Assembly: GCF_043290135.1 (NCBI RefSeq)
Contig: NC_134705.1
Location: forward strand, 41,498,271 to 41,562,270
Direction of reading: 5' to 3'
From: Rhipicephalus microplus
Taxonomy: Eukaryota; Arthropoda; Arachnida; Ixodida; Ixodidae
DNA length: 64,000 nt
Positions 53,495-63,682 of the stretch are shown here, in pieces. The translations under genes and the position numbers were made by a program. A model generated the notes under the pieces. That model was not told the origin of the DNA. It was given only the letters and a program-made list of their open reading frames with translations, and made no database searches. Position 1 is the stretch's first letter. The number at the start of each line of letters is the position of its first letter.

Positions 53495-54151
53495 CTAAGC
53501 TATGGTTGTGCGTTTCGCAAAATGCCTGAGTTCGCCACCGAAGTTCGTAACTAAAACCGTAGTCTGGCCATTTTGGAGTTGAACGAGACTTAGAGCAATG
53601 GCCACGTCCCGATCAAGCAATAACGTCAGGTTACTTTCGGCGATGCCCGTAATCGACTGCTTTTGTGGACACTCAACAAGCACGAAGATACTACTGCGAG
53701 GTGGCAACGTGACGCAATCATCGACTACGCGTAAGGCCAGGCCACGATGTTTGTTCTCGATGTCGGAATCTGGAGAACCACAGTTAACAAAACTGACGAA
53801 CAAATCGCGCAGAATAATTATCGCTCCATACTCTTGCAGAAAATCCATGCCCAAAATGACCGGCCGAGAACAATTGGGCAGTACAAGGAATGATGCTACA
53901 AAAGCCGATGCACAAATCTCAAGCCTGGCGGTGCACCTTCCTATAGGGGATACGAGGTGTCCTCCAGCGGTGATTAGTTGAGGGCCGTCCCACGTTGTCA
54001 GCACCTTATGTAGACGGGTGGCCAATGAAGCACTCATCACCGGGTAATCAGCTCCCGTGTCGACAAGCGCAGTCACCGGATAACAGTCGACGGAAACGGT
54101 AATGGCAGCGGACGTTCTGTTGGCGGTTTTACAAACGGGCTTTAACGGCAC
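53495..54151 (-). CDS. G3 aspartic protease
   Basis: 218 open codons. The active site ALVDTGADYPVMSASLA has the catalytic DTGA, and SRPVILGMDFLQEYGAII is the conserved ILG-D-L strand. It processes Gag-Pol in such elements. Open over its whole length, followed by an RT frame that starts just downstream. Confidence 0.85.
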   Translation of the reverse strand: MPLKPVCKTANRTSAAITVSVDCYPVTALVDTGADYPVMSASLATRLHKVLTTWDGPQLITAGGHLVSPIGRCTARLEICASAFVASFLVLPNCSRPVILGMDFLQEYGAIIILRDLFVSFVNCGSPDSDIENKHRGLALRVVDDCVTLPPRSSIFVLVECPQKQSITGIAESNLTLLLDRDVAIALSLVQLQNGQTTVLVTNFGGELRHFAKRTTIA

Positions 54152-54222
54152 GCCGTAAGGCAGCGGCGGAGGGTATTTGTCGGTTCGCGTGACAGCGGCC
54201 TCACCTCCGGAGGTCGCCGTTT

Positions 54223-55617
54223 TCAGTTTCCCCGGCGTGGGCTTGTGCCACTGACACCAGGAGACCCAAAGGCGGGTCGGGCGCGGTGCGTTGATGTGGA
54301 CGGACGGGGTGATGGTGACCGTGACTGTCGTCGCGGCGGGACAGGAGCGTGATGACTACCTTCCAAGTAATCCGCAATTTCTTGTGGGCGCTCACCATAG
54401 CGTGGACAACGCGCATCTGGGTGGAATCCACGTAGGCCTATTCGTCGGTAGTAACAGTCGCGGTACATATGTCCAACTTCGCCACAATGGTAGCACAAAG
54501 GACGATTGTCGGAGGCACGCCAGATGGTGGACTTCCGCGGGCCAGAACGAAAATCTGCCTGAGAAGGCAGGCGATGGGCTGGACTTGGAAAGCGTCTGGG
54601 GTCCCAGTAGGTTGATGAGCAAAATGTGTCGTCGACGGCGTAGAGGCACGTAGGGCATCCGCGTAGGAAAGCGTGGGAGGTTTGACTTGGGATGGTGGTG
54701 AGGAGTGAACGAACTGCCTGATTTCGTTACGAACGACGTCCATAAGAGCAGCGCTACTGGGAGGGGGCGCTGCATGAAACTTCCGAAGTTCTTCGCGTAC
54801 AACTTGCCGTATGAGTTTTGTGAGGACCTCCCTGTTATCACCTCCTGGTACAAGCGAGCACGCAGCGGACATGGCCGTCTGACGCTCATACTGCGACACC
54901 CGCTGCCGAAGCATGCGCTCCATAATTGTGGCCTCACGTATGAACTCCGACACAGTCGTAGGAGGGTTGCGCACAAGGCCGCGAAAAGCTGCTCCTTCAC
55001 GCCTCGCATTAGCAGGCGCACTTTCTTGTCTTCTGGCATGTGGGGGTCAGCCCGTCGAAACAATCGCGACATTTCTTCGACAAACATGGCGACGCTCTCG
55101 TTCGGCATTTGAAATCGCGAAGAAAGTGCCTGCTCCGCTCTTTCTTTCCATTCGGGGTTACTGAACGCCTCACGAAGCTGCCGATGGAATTCCTGCCAAC
55201 TTGTGAATGAAGTTTCGTGGTTCTCATACCACACTCTTGCCGCGTCTAAGAGGGAGATATACACGTTCTTCAACTTACGGCGATTGTCCCAGTCATTCAT
55301 GGCAGCGACCCGGTCGAAATGGTCAAGCCAGTCTTCGACATCCTCACTGGCATCACCATGGAATGGATTGGGTGTGCGAGGCGTGTTGATGACACAGGGT
55401 ACGCTAGTGAGTGGGTCATGCTCGGTTTGGGTTGCGGATGTGGCAAACATTGTCCTCACGGAACTTGCCAAGGGGCCGTACTGTGGTGGTAGTCCTTGAA
55501 GGCGGCGGCTGCTTCGATAGATGTCAGCAGACCCTGTTGCACTGGTGGTGTTAGCTTCTGGTTCAGGACCAGTAGGCATAAGACGTTGCAGTACAGTACC
55601 CAGCACCTCCACCAGTC
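54223..55617 (-). pseudogene. G3 gag with zinc knuckle
   Basis: Three frames. 55612-54990: capsid (EDVEDWLDHFDRVAAMNDWD, ARVWYENHETSFTSWQEF, FRRADPHMPEDKKVRLLMRG). 54974-54500: FIREATIMERMLRQRVSQYE and a polar region. 54498-54223: zinc knuckle CYHCGEVGHMYRDC. Frameshifts near 54970 and 54490. The leader CTGGTGGAGGTGCTGGG (55599-55615) is the candidate primer-binding site and is also open in the gag frame. Confidence 0.85.
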
Positions 55618-55727
55618 TGTCACGAGAGGAAACGATAGGCAGGAACTTGAAGTGAAGGACTGTTTACTCAGCCACAGCTGCCATTCACTTCTTCGCTCTC
55701 GTCTTCTGCCACCAACACAGCGTGGCA
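55618..55727 (-). repeat. 5' LTR of G3
   Basis: 110 bp, minus strand TGCCACGCTG...CTCGTGACA. Partner of 50385-50496. Its outer end touches an (AT)n tract (55728-55743). Confidence 0.8.
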
Positions 55728-55743
55728 ATATATATATATATAT

Positions 55744-55961
55744 CAAGATTAAACATGCCAAAGGTGGATCATTCGTACGGTGGCTTGTCGAACAAGGGTG
55801 CATGGATTTTTGGCATGCTGTGCGTGTACTCAAAAGGAGCCGAGACTATTCAAGGTTGATAAAGGGATGCGATTACCCTCGGCTGCGTACCAGTGCATAC
55901 CCAGCATTGTGGATGCCAATGGAAGGCTGCTAAACCTCGACTGGTACACCGTGAACTACAT
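55744..55961. other. Short unrecognised stretch
   Basis: Lies between the AT tract and an RTE tail. It may be a fragment of a tick repeat; an open frame here has no recognisable motif. Confidence 0.3.
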
Positions 55962-56148
55962 GTCATCATCATCATCAGCCTGACTACATACACTGCATGA
56001 CAAAGGCCTCTCCCATGTTCCGCCAGTCAACTCGGTCCTGTGCTTGCTGCTGCCACTTCATACCCGCAAGCTTCTTTTCTCATCTGCCCACCTAACCTGT
56101 CTCCCCGTAATCTGCTTTCCTTCTGTGGGAATCCAGTTAGTTACCCTT
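55962..56148 (-). mobile_element. RTE 3'-end fragment, left piece
   Basis: The minus strand matches the last 190 bp of the RTE at 42121-42310, including a (TGA)n end at 55962-55978 and GGAATCCAGTTAGTTACC. It is interrupted at 56149 by a 410-bp insertion and resumes at 56559-56600. Confidence 0.8.
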
Positions 56149-56558
56149 GCTATGACTGGCAGAGCAAGGACATAGCCCTGCAAGAGAGAGTCATCAGTGA
56201 GCCCTGCTAACGCGGTTCACGTCCTGCAGCAACGCGAGAGGTGTCCGTGCGCACCACATCGAACGCGCATCGGCATCGCTGAGACGCGCAGTCGGCATCG
56301 GACAAGAAGCGGGTGCATGGACGAGGGTATAAAAAGCGCATTGCGTTTTCACGCAGTGCTCTCTCTCTGGCCTTTGTTATGGCCGGTCGTGTCTCATGGC
56401 ATTACTCATGCAGAGGCGTGCCTGCTGACCTAGTTGCCAAGTTCTGTAAATATGTAAGTAAACCGTCTGTCCTTTGTGTGAGGAAGAAGCCTCGCAAGTG
56501 TTCCTCCATCCTCGGCGCCTGGGTAGACGGCCTGCAGCCCCGCTCCTTGGTCACATCG
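56149..56558 (+). mobile_element. Probable solo LTR (410 bp) inside RTE fragment
   Basis: Flanked by CCCTT at 56144-56148 and 56559-56563, where the RTE sequence resumes without loss. Contains a TATA box (GGGTATAAAAAGCG, about 56328-56341) followed by CTCTCTCTGGCC, as in a promoter-initiator region. No coding capacity. Ends are not a canonical TG...CA pair, so family is uncertain. Confidence 0.6.
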
Positions 56559-56652
56559 CCCTTAATGACCAGCGGTTATCCTGTTTACGCACTACATGCC
56601 CATGTACCTGGTACATGCCCATGTACCCATGTACCATGGACCTGGTACATGT
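56559..56652 (-). repeat. RTE fragment right piece and CATGTACC repeat
   Basis: 56559-56600 continues the RTE (TGACCAGCGGTTATCCTG). 56598-56652 is a small array of CATGTACC/GGTACATG, largely palindromic. Confidence 0.7.
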
Positions 56653-56920
56653 ACTTACTGTCAGCTTCATCGATCCTGTAACAGGGGCCAACACACAACA
56701 TATCGAGAGTGAGTGAGCTGCCCCATAGGCGATGGCGGCTTGCCGGGCGTGGCCCCGTTTACAGGTACGCGCAAGTTCGGCCTTCGTTTAATTTTAATAT
56801 ATATACACGAGTCCAATATGGCGATATGATGCGGTCACAAATTTTATCGATCTGAGACATCATCACATGATTTTTTTTCGCATCATTCGTGTTGATGTCG
56901 CGGGTCGCCGGTGGTATTAC
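56653..56920. other. Unrecognised spacer
   Basis: No motif or supported frame. Confidence 0.3.
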
Positions 56921-57427
56921 CTAGAGTTACTATATATGCTACCTTTAGGTGGCAGAGTTGCGCCAAGGTACGCCATCTTGGGTTCAAATGTCTTGCGGGG
57001 AAGCCACTCACTTTTGCACTTTTGAATGCAATCGAACCAGTTAGGGAAGAAATTTTTTCATCATGTCGGACTCATTCGTTAACTGTGTGAGGGAGCCAGG
57101 TGTATTTGTATCGCCTTCAACTGAATCAAGCTGAACAGCAATCGAGAGTGCCCATGCGTCGCCCGTATTACTCACGGCTCTATATTGCGCTCGTATTACA
57201 ATCGCGGCTCAAGACAGCTCATGTGAAACAACAGCCGATGTCAACCATGCTTTATTTGCCTGGAATCATCGTAGCGTTGGCTTCTCCGCAGTGCATTTGA
57301 ACCACTTATGACCACGTGATGGCGCTCGGCGAATAGGGGTGCTGAAGTCCTGTAGGCGGAGTGAGCGGTGCTCGGAAAACAGTGGCGCGACTCCGCTACC
57401 TGAAGGTAGCATATACAATAACTCTAG
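56921..57427. mobile_element. 507-bp MITE with 45-bp terminal inverted repeats
   Basis: Left 56921-56965 and right 57383-57427 are inverted repeats matching at 39 of 45 positions (CTAGAGTTA..., TATGCTACCTT, ...GCGCCA). TATTAC flanks both ends (56915-56920 and 57428-57433), a 6-bp target duplication. No coding capacity. Superfamily not determined. Confidence 0.75.
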
Positions 57428-57516
57428 TATTACCCTGTCTGATAAGGCAGCTAAAAATTTTGCTTTAATAAAAACAGGACTAACCAAAGTAATTTAATTG
57501 ATAACAGTTTTCTCAC

Positions 57517-58497
57517 GTATGTAGGTTCAGTCATGCCGGTAAAGCCCTACACCAGGGTTCTCCTGGAAAAGAAACTTTTCGGTTTTCTTTGGAGTCGTGC
57601 ATCTGCGTGGTTGCCGCGCCCCGTGCTCAAGCTGCGCAGAGATGAAGGAGGACTTGGTATTCCTGACCTCTGCGTAGTGACCACGGCGCTACACGTCAGA
57701 TGGACACAGGTAGTTCTCGATTAGGATATGCTCCCAACTCGAAGCTTTACATCGTATTTCCTGAGCACGCGACAGGCTGTTCTCACCTCAGTCATTTTCT
57801 AATTCGGTGCTTCGGATGCGAACGCCTTCTATGCAGGGGCCGCTTCTACTTCGGCCCGTCTCCAAGAGGTCGACCCGGAGATAGACTCAGCTTCGATCGA
57901 ACTCCAAGAGCTAGTCGACAGACTCACTCTAGAGTTACCTGAACGCTGTAGGGAACATGACCTGTCCCAACACGGTCCTAACTGGCAGTTCATTACTGCC
58001 AGTTTTCTGGACGCCAAGCGCATTACATTCATGTACCGCCTGGCCAGAGGGCGCCTGCCCATAAAGTTTGGGCCCCTCACGAATGTCGCTACCAAAGAAC
58101 ATGCCCCTTTCGAGGCAGTAGAGAGGACCTGGTCCACATTTTCTCCCAGTGTGCATTACCAGCCGCCCTTCATTGAAAGATAGCTAGCTTGTTTGGTCAC
58201 CCCGGTGTTCCTTTTGACACTGTTCGGTTTTCGCAAGCCCTGTCAGGACAAGCGGTTAAACTGTACTTGCTTCTGCTTGTCGAGTGCTCCTACCAAGTGT
58301 GGGTGGCATGGTGCTGTGCCATGATTGATGGGAGACGACCCGGACTTCACGAAGTACTTGCAAAAGTGCAGAAGGAGGTCTGATTCTGCCTCCACCAAGA
58401 ATGGCAGCGCCTAGGCGCAAAGAAATTTTATGAAAGGTGGCACCATCTGGCAGTGATTTTCAGTGAGTCAGGAGGGCAGATAACCATAAATTTTTAA
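57517..58497 (+). pseudogene. Tx1/L1-like LINE, ORF2 C-terminus and 3' end
   Basis: Starts within the RT end region: VLLEKKLFGFLWSRASAWLP, then VLKLRRDEGGLGIPDLCVVT, the familiar segment after the RT thumb in L1/Tx1-type ORF2. The C-terminal helical region follows in several frames (ASFLDAKRITFMYRLARGRL, LLLLVECSYQVWVAWC, RRPGLHEVLAKVQKEV). Ends near 58497 where the 5' part of a second copy begins. Multiple stops. Confidence 0.7.
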
Positions 58498-59108
58498 TGA
58501 TGGCGCTCTTTAGAGTTCCACGACACGGCCTAGTGCGCCGGTCGCCCCAGAGTTTAGTTTGTGTGGTCGTTCGCCTCGTTCTTGCATGCACTACAGTGAT
58601 CTTGTCGCCTTGTCGGGCTTTACCCGCAAGGTCCGTGTTGGTCCCTTCTGCAGGCTCGGTGACTCTAGTCGTTGAGGCGGAGGGTGGCTCCCTTCCTCGT
58701 GAAGGGCTAAGCCGACTTTTAGACGTGCTGGTTCACGAGGGTACGTCGAGTTTGCGTGCAGCCGCATCCGCTTCTGTACCAAACAGCAGTCCTGTAGTCC
58801 CAAAGGGACGGATTATGTCTCGCTGGGCCCTAGCAGTCAGGAGACAAGCCGTGACCGCAGCGCGCCTTATGCGCTGCGTTAGCCCACCTTGCCAGGGTAC
58901 GTCCGATTTGTGTGTCGTGATTGAATTACTGCACCGAAGGGTAGCCTCCATGTTGGGGCTCCCGGGCTTGTACGCTAGGAGGCAGGCTGCGCCTGTTTGG
59001 CGCCAAGCGCCAAGCAGGCGCAGCCTGCCTCCTAGCAGGGAAGACTGCCGGGGGGAAGACTGCCGGTACAGTTGTATGGATGATGATGGGTTGATGAGTT
59101 ATGTGTGA
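58497..59108 (+). CDS. Unrecognised 203-codon frame in LINE leader
   Basis: Open from ATG 58497. Composition is Arg/Ser/Val-rich with no domain I know (RRSPQSLVCVVVRLVLAC, then RQAVTAARLMRCVSPPCQG). Its end crosses the 58974-59036 hairpin, so ...GLYARRQAAPVWRQAPSRR is encoded by the fold-back. Probably non-coding leader with a chance frame in GC-rich DNA. Confidence 0.25.
   Translation: MMALFRVPRHGLVRRSPQSLVCVVVRLVLACTTVILSPCRALPARSVLVPSAGSVTLVVEAEGGSLPREGLSRLLDVLVHEGTSSLRAAASASVPNSSPVVPKGRIMSRWALAVRRQAVTAARLMRCVSPPCQGTSDLCVVIELLHRRVASMLGLPGLYARRQAAPVWRQAPSRRSLPPSREDCRGEDCRYSCMDDDGLMSYV
58974..59036. repeat. 30-bp near-perfect hairpin with 3-nt loop
   Basis: 58974-59003 (GCTAGGAGGCAGGCTGCGCC...) and 59007-59036 are reverse complements with a single mismatch, separated only by CAA. 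Very GC-rich. Followed by a direct repeat of GGGAAGACTGCCGG (59038-59068). Confidence 0.92.
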
Positions 59109-59202
59109 CTCTGAGACAAAGCTCCTTCGGCGCCACGTTTCCTTCCTATCTGACAATGGCATGTCTGTCCTAGGTAGTGTACGACAAACCTAGAGCTCGC
59201 TT

Positions 59203-60321
59203 TTGAAATCCGTCCAGGATTTCGGAGGAACTATCTTCGAGGTCACGTTCAAGAGTAAGGTCTCCGTCGATTGCTTCTTAGCTGATCCCGCGACCATTAA
59301 GGTCAAGGGATGCAATATTCGCTTTGAATATCGAGGGTTGCGGACAGTCTCTGTCTGCGTGATCGAGTACCCAGCCGATGCCAGCGATCTCGCGCTCAGC
59401 CGAGCACTCCAGGTTTACGGCAAAGTACAGAGTATCTCGACAGACAACCTGACCGGTCTCCATAATAATCGGAAACCAACGCTCTCGCATGGAACTGTGT
59501 TCTCCAGTGCCCAACATCACTTTGGCAGTCACGTCGTTCGGTGCGGGTACGATGGCGTCGTGCGCTTGTGTCGCAAGTGCAGACTGCCGGGTCTCGAAAG
59601 GAAAAAGTGCGCCACGCCGCAGTATGCACGGTGCGAGCAGTGGGGGCATTCCACCTGCGATGCGCCTTGCAAGAGCTGTGGTGGGGATCACGCTCCACAC
59701 CTCTGCAAGCAGAAGCTGTATTTGGAGGCAACCACGCAGTCCAGTGTGCCGCAGGTCGAGCCTCCAACCGTGGCCAGTGCAAGGGTTCAGGGCGCGTCAG
59801 CGCCTCGGATTTCGTACGAAGGGAAGCAGGGTGAAACAATCCAGGCCGCACCAGAATAAGCCGAGGTGCGGAAAAGCGGAGAGGGGGAGGGGGGGAGGCA
59901 AGATGGGTCAAGGCCCCTCCCGAGCGCCAACAGATCCGTGCAGGCACCAAAACCCGCCCAGGTGCAGCAAAAAAGGAGGAGCCCCCAACTCCTTCTCAGA
60001 AGCAATTTTGCCAGAAGGTAGCGGCGCAACCCGCTGGCCCCTCTCCCCTCAGCTGCGAGAAGGCGCCTTCCGCCCCAGTTGTCAAAGGGCAAGGGAGGTC
60101 ATCTCGTCGTGGCAAGCCGAGCCCGGGCAGGTGCGGCCATGAAGGAATTGTCGAGTTCCGGGTCCGAATCTGGCCGTTCAGAGAGCACAACGGCCAAGTA
60201 TAAGCGCCACACGGCAACCGCGGTGGTGGACGACGATTTGTCAGCTACCACCGTGGATGACTCACAGATTGACGCACAGAGCCGCGCTCCGTGCCGTCTC
60301 CGTGCGGCCTCTGCGGGTTAG
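59203..60321 (+). pseudogene. Tx1/L1-like ORF1 (zinc-knuckle RNA-binding protein)
   Basis: The first 218 codons (59203-59859) are open. An RRM-like region (VIEYPADASDLALSRALQVY, then GKVQSI) is followed by three clustered Cys/His knuckles (CRKCRLPGLERKKC, CEQWGHSTC, CKSCGGDHAPHLC). This pattern is typical of ORF1 in Tx1-type LINEs and chaperones element RNA. The polar tail continues in other frames to about 60321. Confidence 0.75.
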
Positions 60322-60457
60322 TCGCGTGTGACTGCTCTGAGCTTTCGGACGCGTCATACGCGTCCACACCGGTCTCTCCTATCGCGCGAGAGCCCGTAGC
60401 TTAGCTCACGTCTTTTCCTCTTTCGCGCAACTCGCGCACTTTTTCTAATCTCTCACT

Positions 60458-61033
60458 ATGGCTTCTCTTTCCCTCACTATCGCTTCTTTCAACTGCTGCG
60501 TTTCTCGCGTCGCGAAACAAAACGTAGTACTCAAGTTAGCTTGTGCTAGAAAGGTAGATATTCTTCTAGTACAGGAAACTTAAATCCATCGATTTAGTCA
60601 GATCAAGTCCTTCGACGCGACGTTTGGCACCAGGTCCTGCACGGGTTCCGGCGGGAGTGGCTCGCGGGGTGTGGCCAACGTTTCGACGCTGCGCTTTACG
60701 GGTTCCGTGCTGCGCTACTCGAGAGACTCTGATGCCCGTCTAATGTTGGTGGACCTTGATTCTGGCAATCCCATCTTAAACGTGTTATGCTTTAAACGAC
60801 TGCAGTTTGCCGAAAGATTTCTTTGCCGCATAGGTTAACCACCTAGTCGGCCCCTCTCAAGTCGTACTGGTGGGGGATTTCGATTGTGTGCTAGATCGCA
60901 ACGATTGTCAAACGTTCAGAGGCACCGCTCCAAAATTGACAAATGGGCGTGGCTAAAGTGTGCTGCGCGAGCTAGTAGACGAGCTGAGACTAACCGATGC
61001 TTGGTGCGCTCGTCGCCCGGCTCAGTCAGGAAT
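60458..61033 (+). pseudogene. Tx1/L1-like ORF2 endonuclease start
   Basis: From ATG 60458: MASLSLTIASFNCCVSRVAK, then KVDILLVQET followed by a stop (TAA about 60579), GGSGSRGVANVST, QVVLVGDFDCVLDRNDCQ (GDFN-type block with Asn to Asp) and LVDELRLTDAW. These are the first blocks of an AP-type endonuclease. Interrupted at 61035. Confidence 0.75.
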
Positions 61034-61688
61034 GACTTCATTTATTTTTATTTAGTAGGTATTGCAGACCACATTGTCGTCCTTGCAGGACGGGCATACA
61101 TAATTATGCACTCAGCTAAACATATGTAGATACAAAACAACCAAAAAAGGTATATACATGCATACATTTATATACATATTCAAAGGAATGTAACAAAATT
61201 ATAACACAATGTTCATAAAAAATATACAGAAAGGTGCATATCAAGCAGATCATCGCAGGTTCTAAAGCGCCGGCACTGAATTCTATTCTGAAATGGTCCG
61301 TGGGAAGAAGGAAAACTTGTAGGTGTCTGTTCTGACATAGATGGGTGTTAGTGCGTCAAGCAATGGTGTCGTGTTTCCCTTGTGGAAAGAGGACTTACGT
61401 AAAGTGAAAGGTCGAGGTTGAAATCGTGGTTAATTAGTTTATGTAAAAATTCTGGGTGGTAATTTTGTCTTTTCAGTTGAAGAGAAGGAATGTCAATAGA
61501 CAACATTAGTTGGGGTGGCGAGTCTGAACGTTTGTATTTATTAAAAATAAAACGAACCGTTTTTCTTTATATTTTCTCGAGTTTGTTTATATTGAGTTTA
61601 CAATACGAATCCCATGCAATACAGGCACATTCTAGACTGGGCGAATGTAGTTCAAGTGAGTGAGTAACTTAACATTTGAAGGAAATTT

Positions 61689-62394
61689 CTAAGGTTGTGT
61701 CACAGATAAGCTAGTTTCCAGAATGCAGTGAGAGGCGTGTTTTCGATGTGAAAGTTTCAAGAAAAATTGTTGGTAATACGAGAATTCAGTAATACGAGTA
61801 GCGATTATGTGCTCAAACATTTTGCAGCATGATGATGTCAATGATATGGGGCGGTAGTTCTGTAACAATGATCGATTGCCTTTCTTAAAATTTGGCACAA
61901 CTCGAGTCATCCTCCAATCACTAGGTATTTTTGCACTTAACAAAGATTCTCTGAATAGCACAACCAAGAATTTACAACAGTTTCTGTGTATCGTCTAGGA
62001 ACACATTTGGGATGTCGTCAGGGCCACGAGTTGTTTTGGTTTTTAAATTTAACAGCATGGACAAAATGCCTTGGTATGATATGAAGTTCACTTCATAGGG
62101 TTGAATCACACCCGTGTCTAAAGATACTCCGGGAGATAATCCTGGACTTGAATTGGTGAACACGCTATGAAAGTAGCTATTAAAATTTTTTGCAATAGTG
62201 TTTAGGTCGGTAATAACTGCACCAATAATTGCGATTTTCATGACAGACTTTTTTCTTTCGCAGAGGTATTCCCAAAACTTATTCGGTGCGTTTCTAATGA
62301 AGTTGGGCAGTTTTGCTGTGAAGTATTTCTTTCGAGTCACGTACAACACATGCAAGGTTTTGTTGTGATTTTCTGATAATACCTGTGCGCACAA
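61689..62394 (-). pseudogene. LINE-D linker and RT N-terminal part
   Basis: 62394-61972: VTRKKYFTAKLPNFIRNAPN, then KFWEYLCE and TTRGPDDIPNVFL. 61967-61689: VVLFRESLLSAKIPSDWRMT, VVPNFKKGNRSLLQNYRPIS and LTSSCCKMFEHIIATRI, RT blocks 1-2. The catalytic part of RT does not follow; a deletion lies near 61690. Confidence 0.75.
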
Positions 62395-62499
62395 GCTTCT
62401 TCTTTATTCTTTTTATTCCGTGCTTCAATTGTAGTATACTCCGCATCATCCAAGGCATACTTTTATTGACTTTTTTCAGATTTAGTAGGTATAAATGTA

Positions 62500-63262
62500 T
62501 CTATGCAATGTTTGCACATTGTGGTAAAGGTTGCCCACACTGCTTACACATCACCACCACTCTCAGCAAAGCCTGTGAGGCAAGTTTCCATGTAGTCAAC
62601 GACGCTGGCATCATCGGCTCTAGAATAATCCTTAATAGATATGGTTTTGGGAATTCTGCGAACAGCAGTCTTGACAATGGGAACACTGACTGCAACAAGA
62701 AAATGATCTGACAAACCACCTTCAACTGACACAATATGCTCAGAAAAGGTGCGGTTTCAAAATACAACATCTAATATAGAAGAGGACGACCCTTGCACAC
62801 ATGTAGGCTGACTAACTACTTGGATTAGATCATGTGTCAGCATAATGTCGAAAATATTGTCAGTGTTTTCATCACTCTTATTGTTTGCTTACAGGAGCTC
62901 CTAATTGGCTGGCAAATTTAAATCAATGATCAATAAGTTTTTTTTTTATTGTGGTAAGAAGACATGTGCTCTTCAAGTTTGATTAAGTAATCTGTAGTAG
63001 CATCAGGTGACCCGTAACATGCGTACAGCACAAATGAATTTTCCCAGCAGGATAACTTAATACATGAACACTCAGGGTTGGGAGTATCGCTGATAAGCGC
63101 TGCTTCTATCTGATATTTAACTAGAACGGCTACGCCCCCGCCTTTGTGTATTCTGTCTTTACAAAATATCTTGTAATGTGGCTGAAAGATTATTTCATTT
63201 GTGATATCACTATGCAACCAAGTTTCCGTTATGATTGTAATGTGAGGATCATGCTGTAGCAA
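62500..63262 (-). pseudogene. LINE-D endonuclease
   Basis: Readable blocks: PHITIITETWLHSDI (catalytic Glu block), GGGVAVLVKYQIEAALIS, SFVLYACYGSP and, after frame breaks near 62930-62770, QLKVVCQIIFLLQ / SVEGGLSDHFLVAVSVPIV (SDHxxV block). The GDFN block falls in the damaged stretch 62890-62940. Confidence 0.7.
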
Positions 63263-63425
63263 TTGAATCTCAAGCTAGTCTGTCTTGTTTACTATATGCT
63301 ACGAGCGTTAAAATTGACGATACGCGAGTGTTTTTCTCTACCTGAAGCTGAATTCCCATAGGATGGACGGTTTATTTCTAAATATGGGAGCTTCGAAACG
63401 TCTTGGCAATAAGAGAGACAATTGT

Positions 63426-63680
63426 CTACCTTAGCGTTAGCGCATGTGGATGAGTCATTGGGCGTCGTCGCCTTTCTTCGTGGTTTTTTTTAGCTGGAAC
63501 TTTATCATTCAGTTGTTCGTTCCAAACGTACGCCACTTTGTTGATAAACAGTTTGTCAAAAGCCAAAGAAATTTTATCCCCTCTCTCACGGTTTTCTTTT
63601 GCACTTGCCCACAGCTTCTGCCTAACTTCACGAACTTTCAGATAATAGTCTTCACTTATTGATGTAGGAGTGTTCTTCAA
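63426..63680 (-). pseudogene. LINE-D N-terminal conserved segment
   Basis: 85 codons including SISEDYYLKVREVRQKLWAS, KISLAFDKLFINKVAYVWNE and a polar tail. It lies upstream of the endonuclease, as the end of ORF1 does in other tick CR1-type elements I have seen. Function unclear. Confidence 0.4.
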
Positions 63681-63682
63681 CT

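Larger units (their letters stand above)
50385..55727 (-). mobile_element. Nearly full-length Ty3/gypsy retrotransposon G3
   Basis: 5.3 kb with short LTRs at 55618-55727 (5') and 50385-50496 (3'), and gag, protease, RT, RNase H and integrase in the usual Ty3/gypsy order on the minus strand. AT repeats flank both ends (50339-50384, 55728-55743). All domains are present, but about five frameshifts or stops make it inactive. A purine-rich GGGGAGAGGG just before the 3' LTR (50501-50512 region) is the likely polypurine tract. Confidence 0.88.
58498..61034 (+). mobile_element. Tx1/L1-like LINE, 5' part (UTR, ORF1, start of ORF2)
   Basis: Contains a leader (58498-59200) with a 203-codon open frame of unknown meaning and a 30-bp hairpin, ORF1 (59203-60321) and the start of ORF2 (60458-61033). 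It is cut at 61035 by the antisense CR1-like LINE. Its own remaining ORF2 is not seen in the window. Confidence 0.65.
61035..63682 (-). mobile_element. CR1-like LINE (LINE-D) inserted antisense into Tx1-like LINE
   Basis: Minus strand: N-terminal ORF2 region (63680-63426), endonuclease (63262-62500), linker (62394-61972), RT start (61967-61689) and a 3' UTR to 61035 ending in an AAATAAA-rich tail. The rest of the RT (palm, ADD) is missing between about 61690 and the UTR. Related in layout to LINE-C, but a different family. Its 5' side abuts the LTR of G4. Confidence 0.75.
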
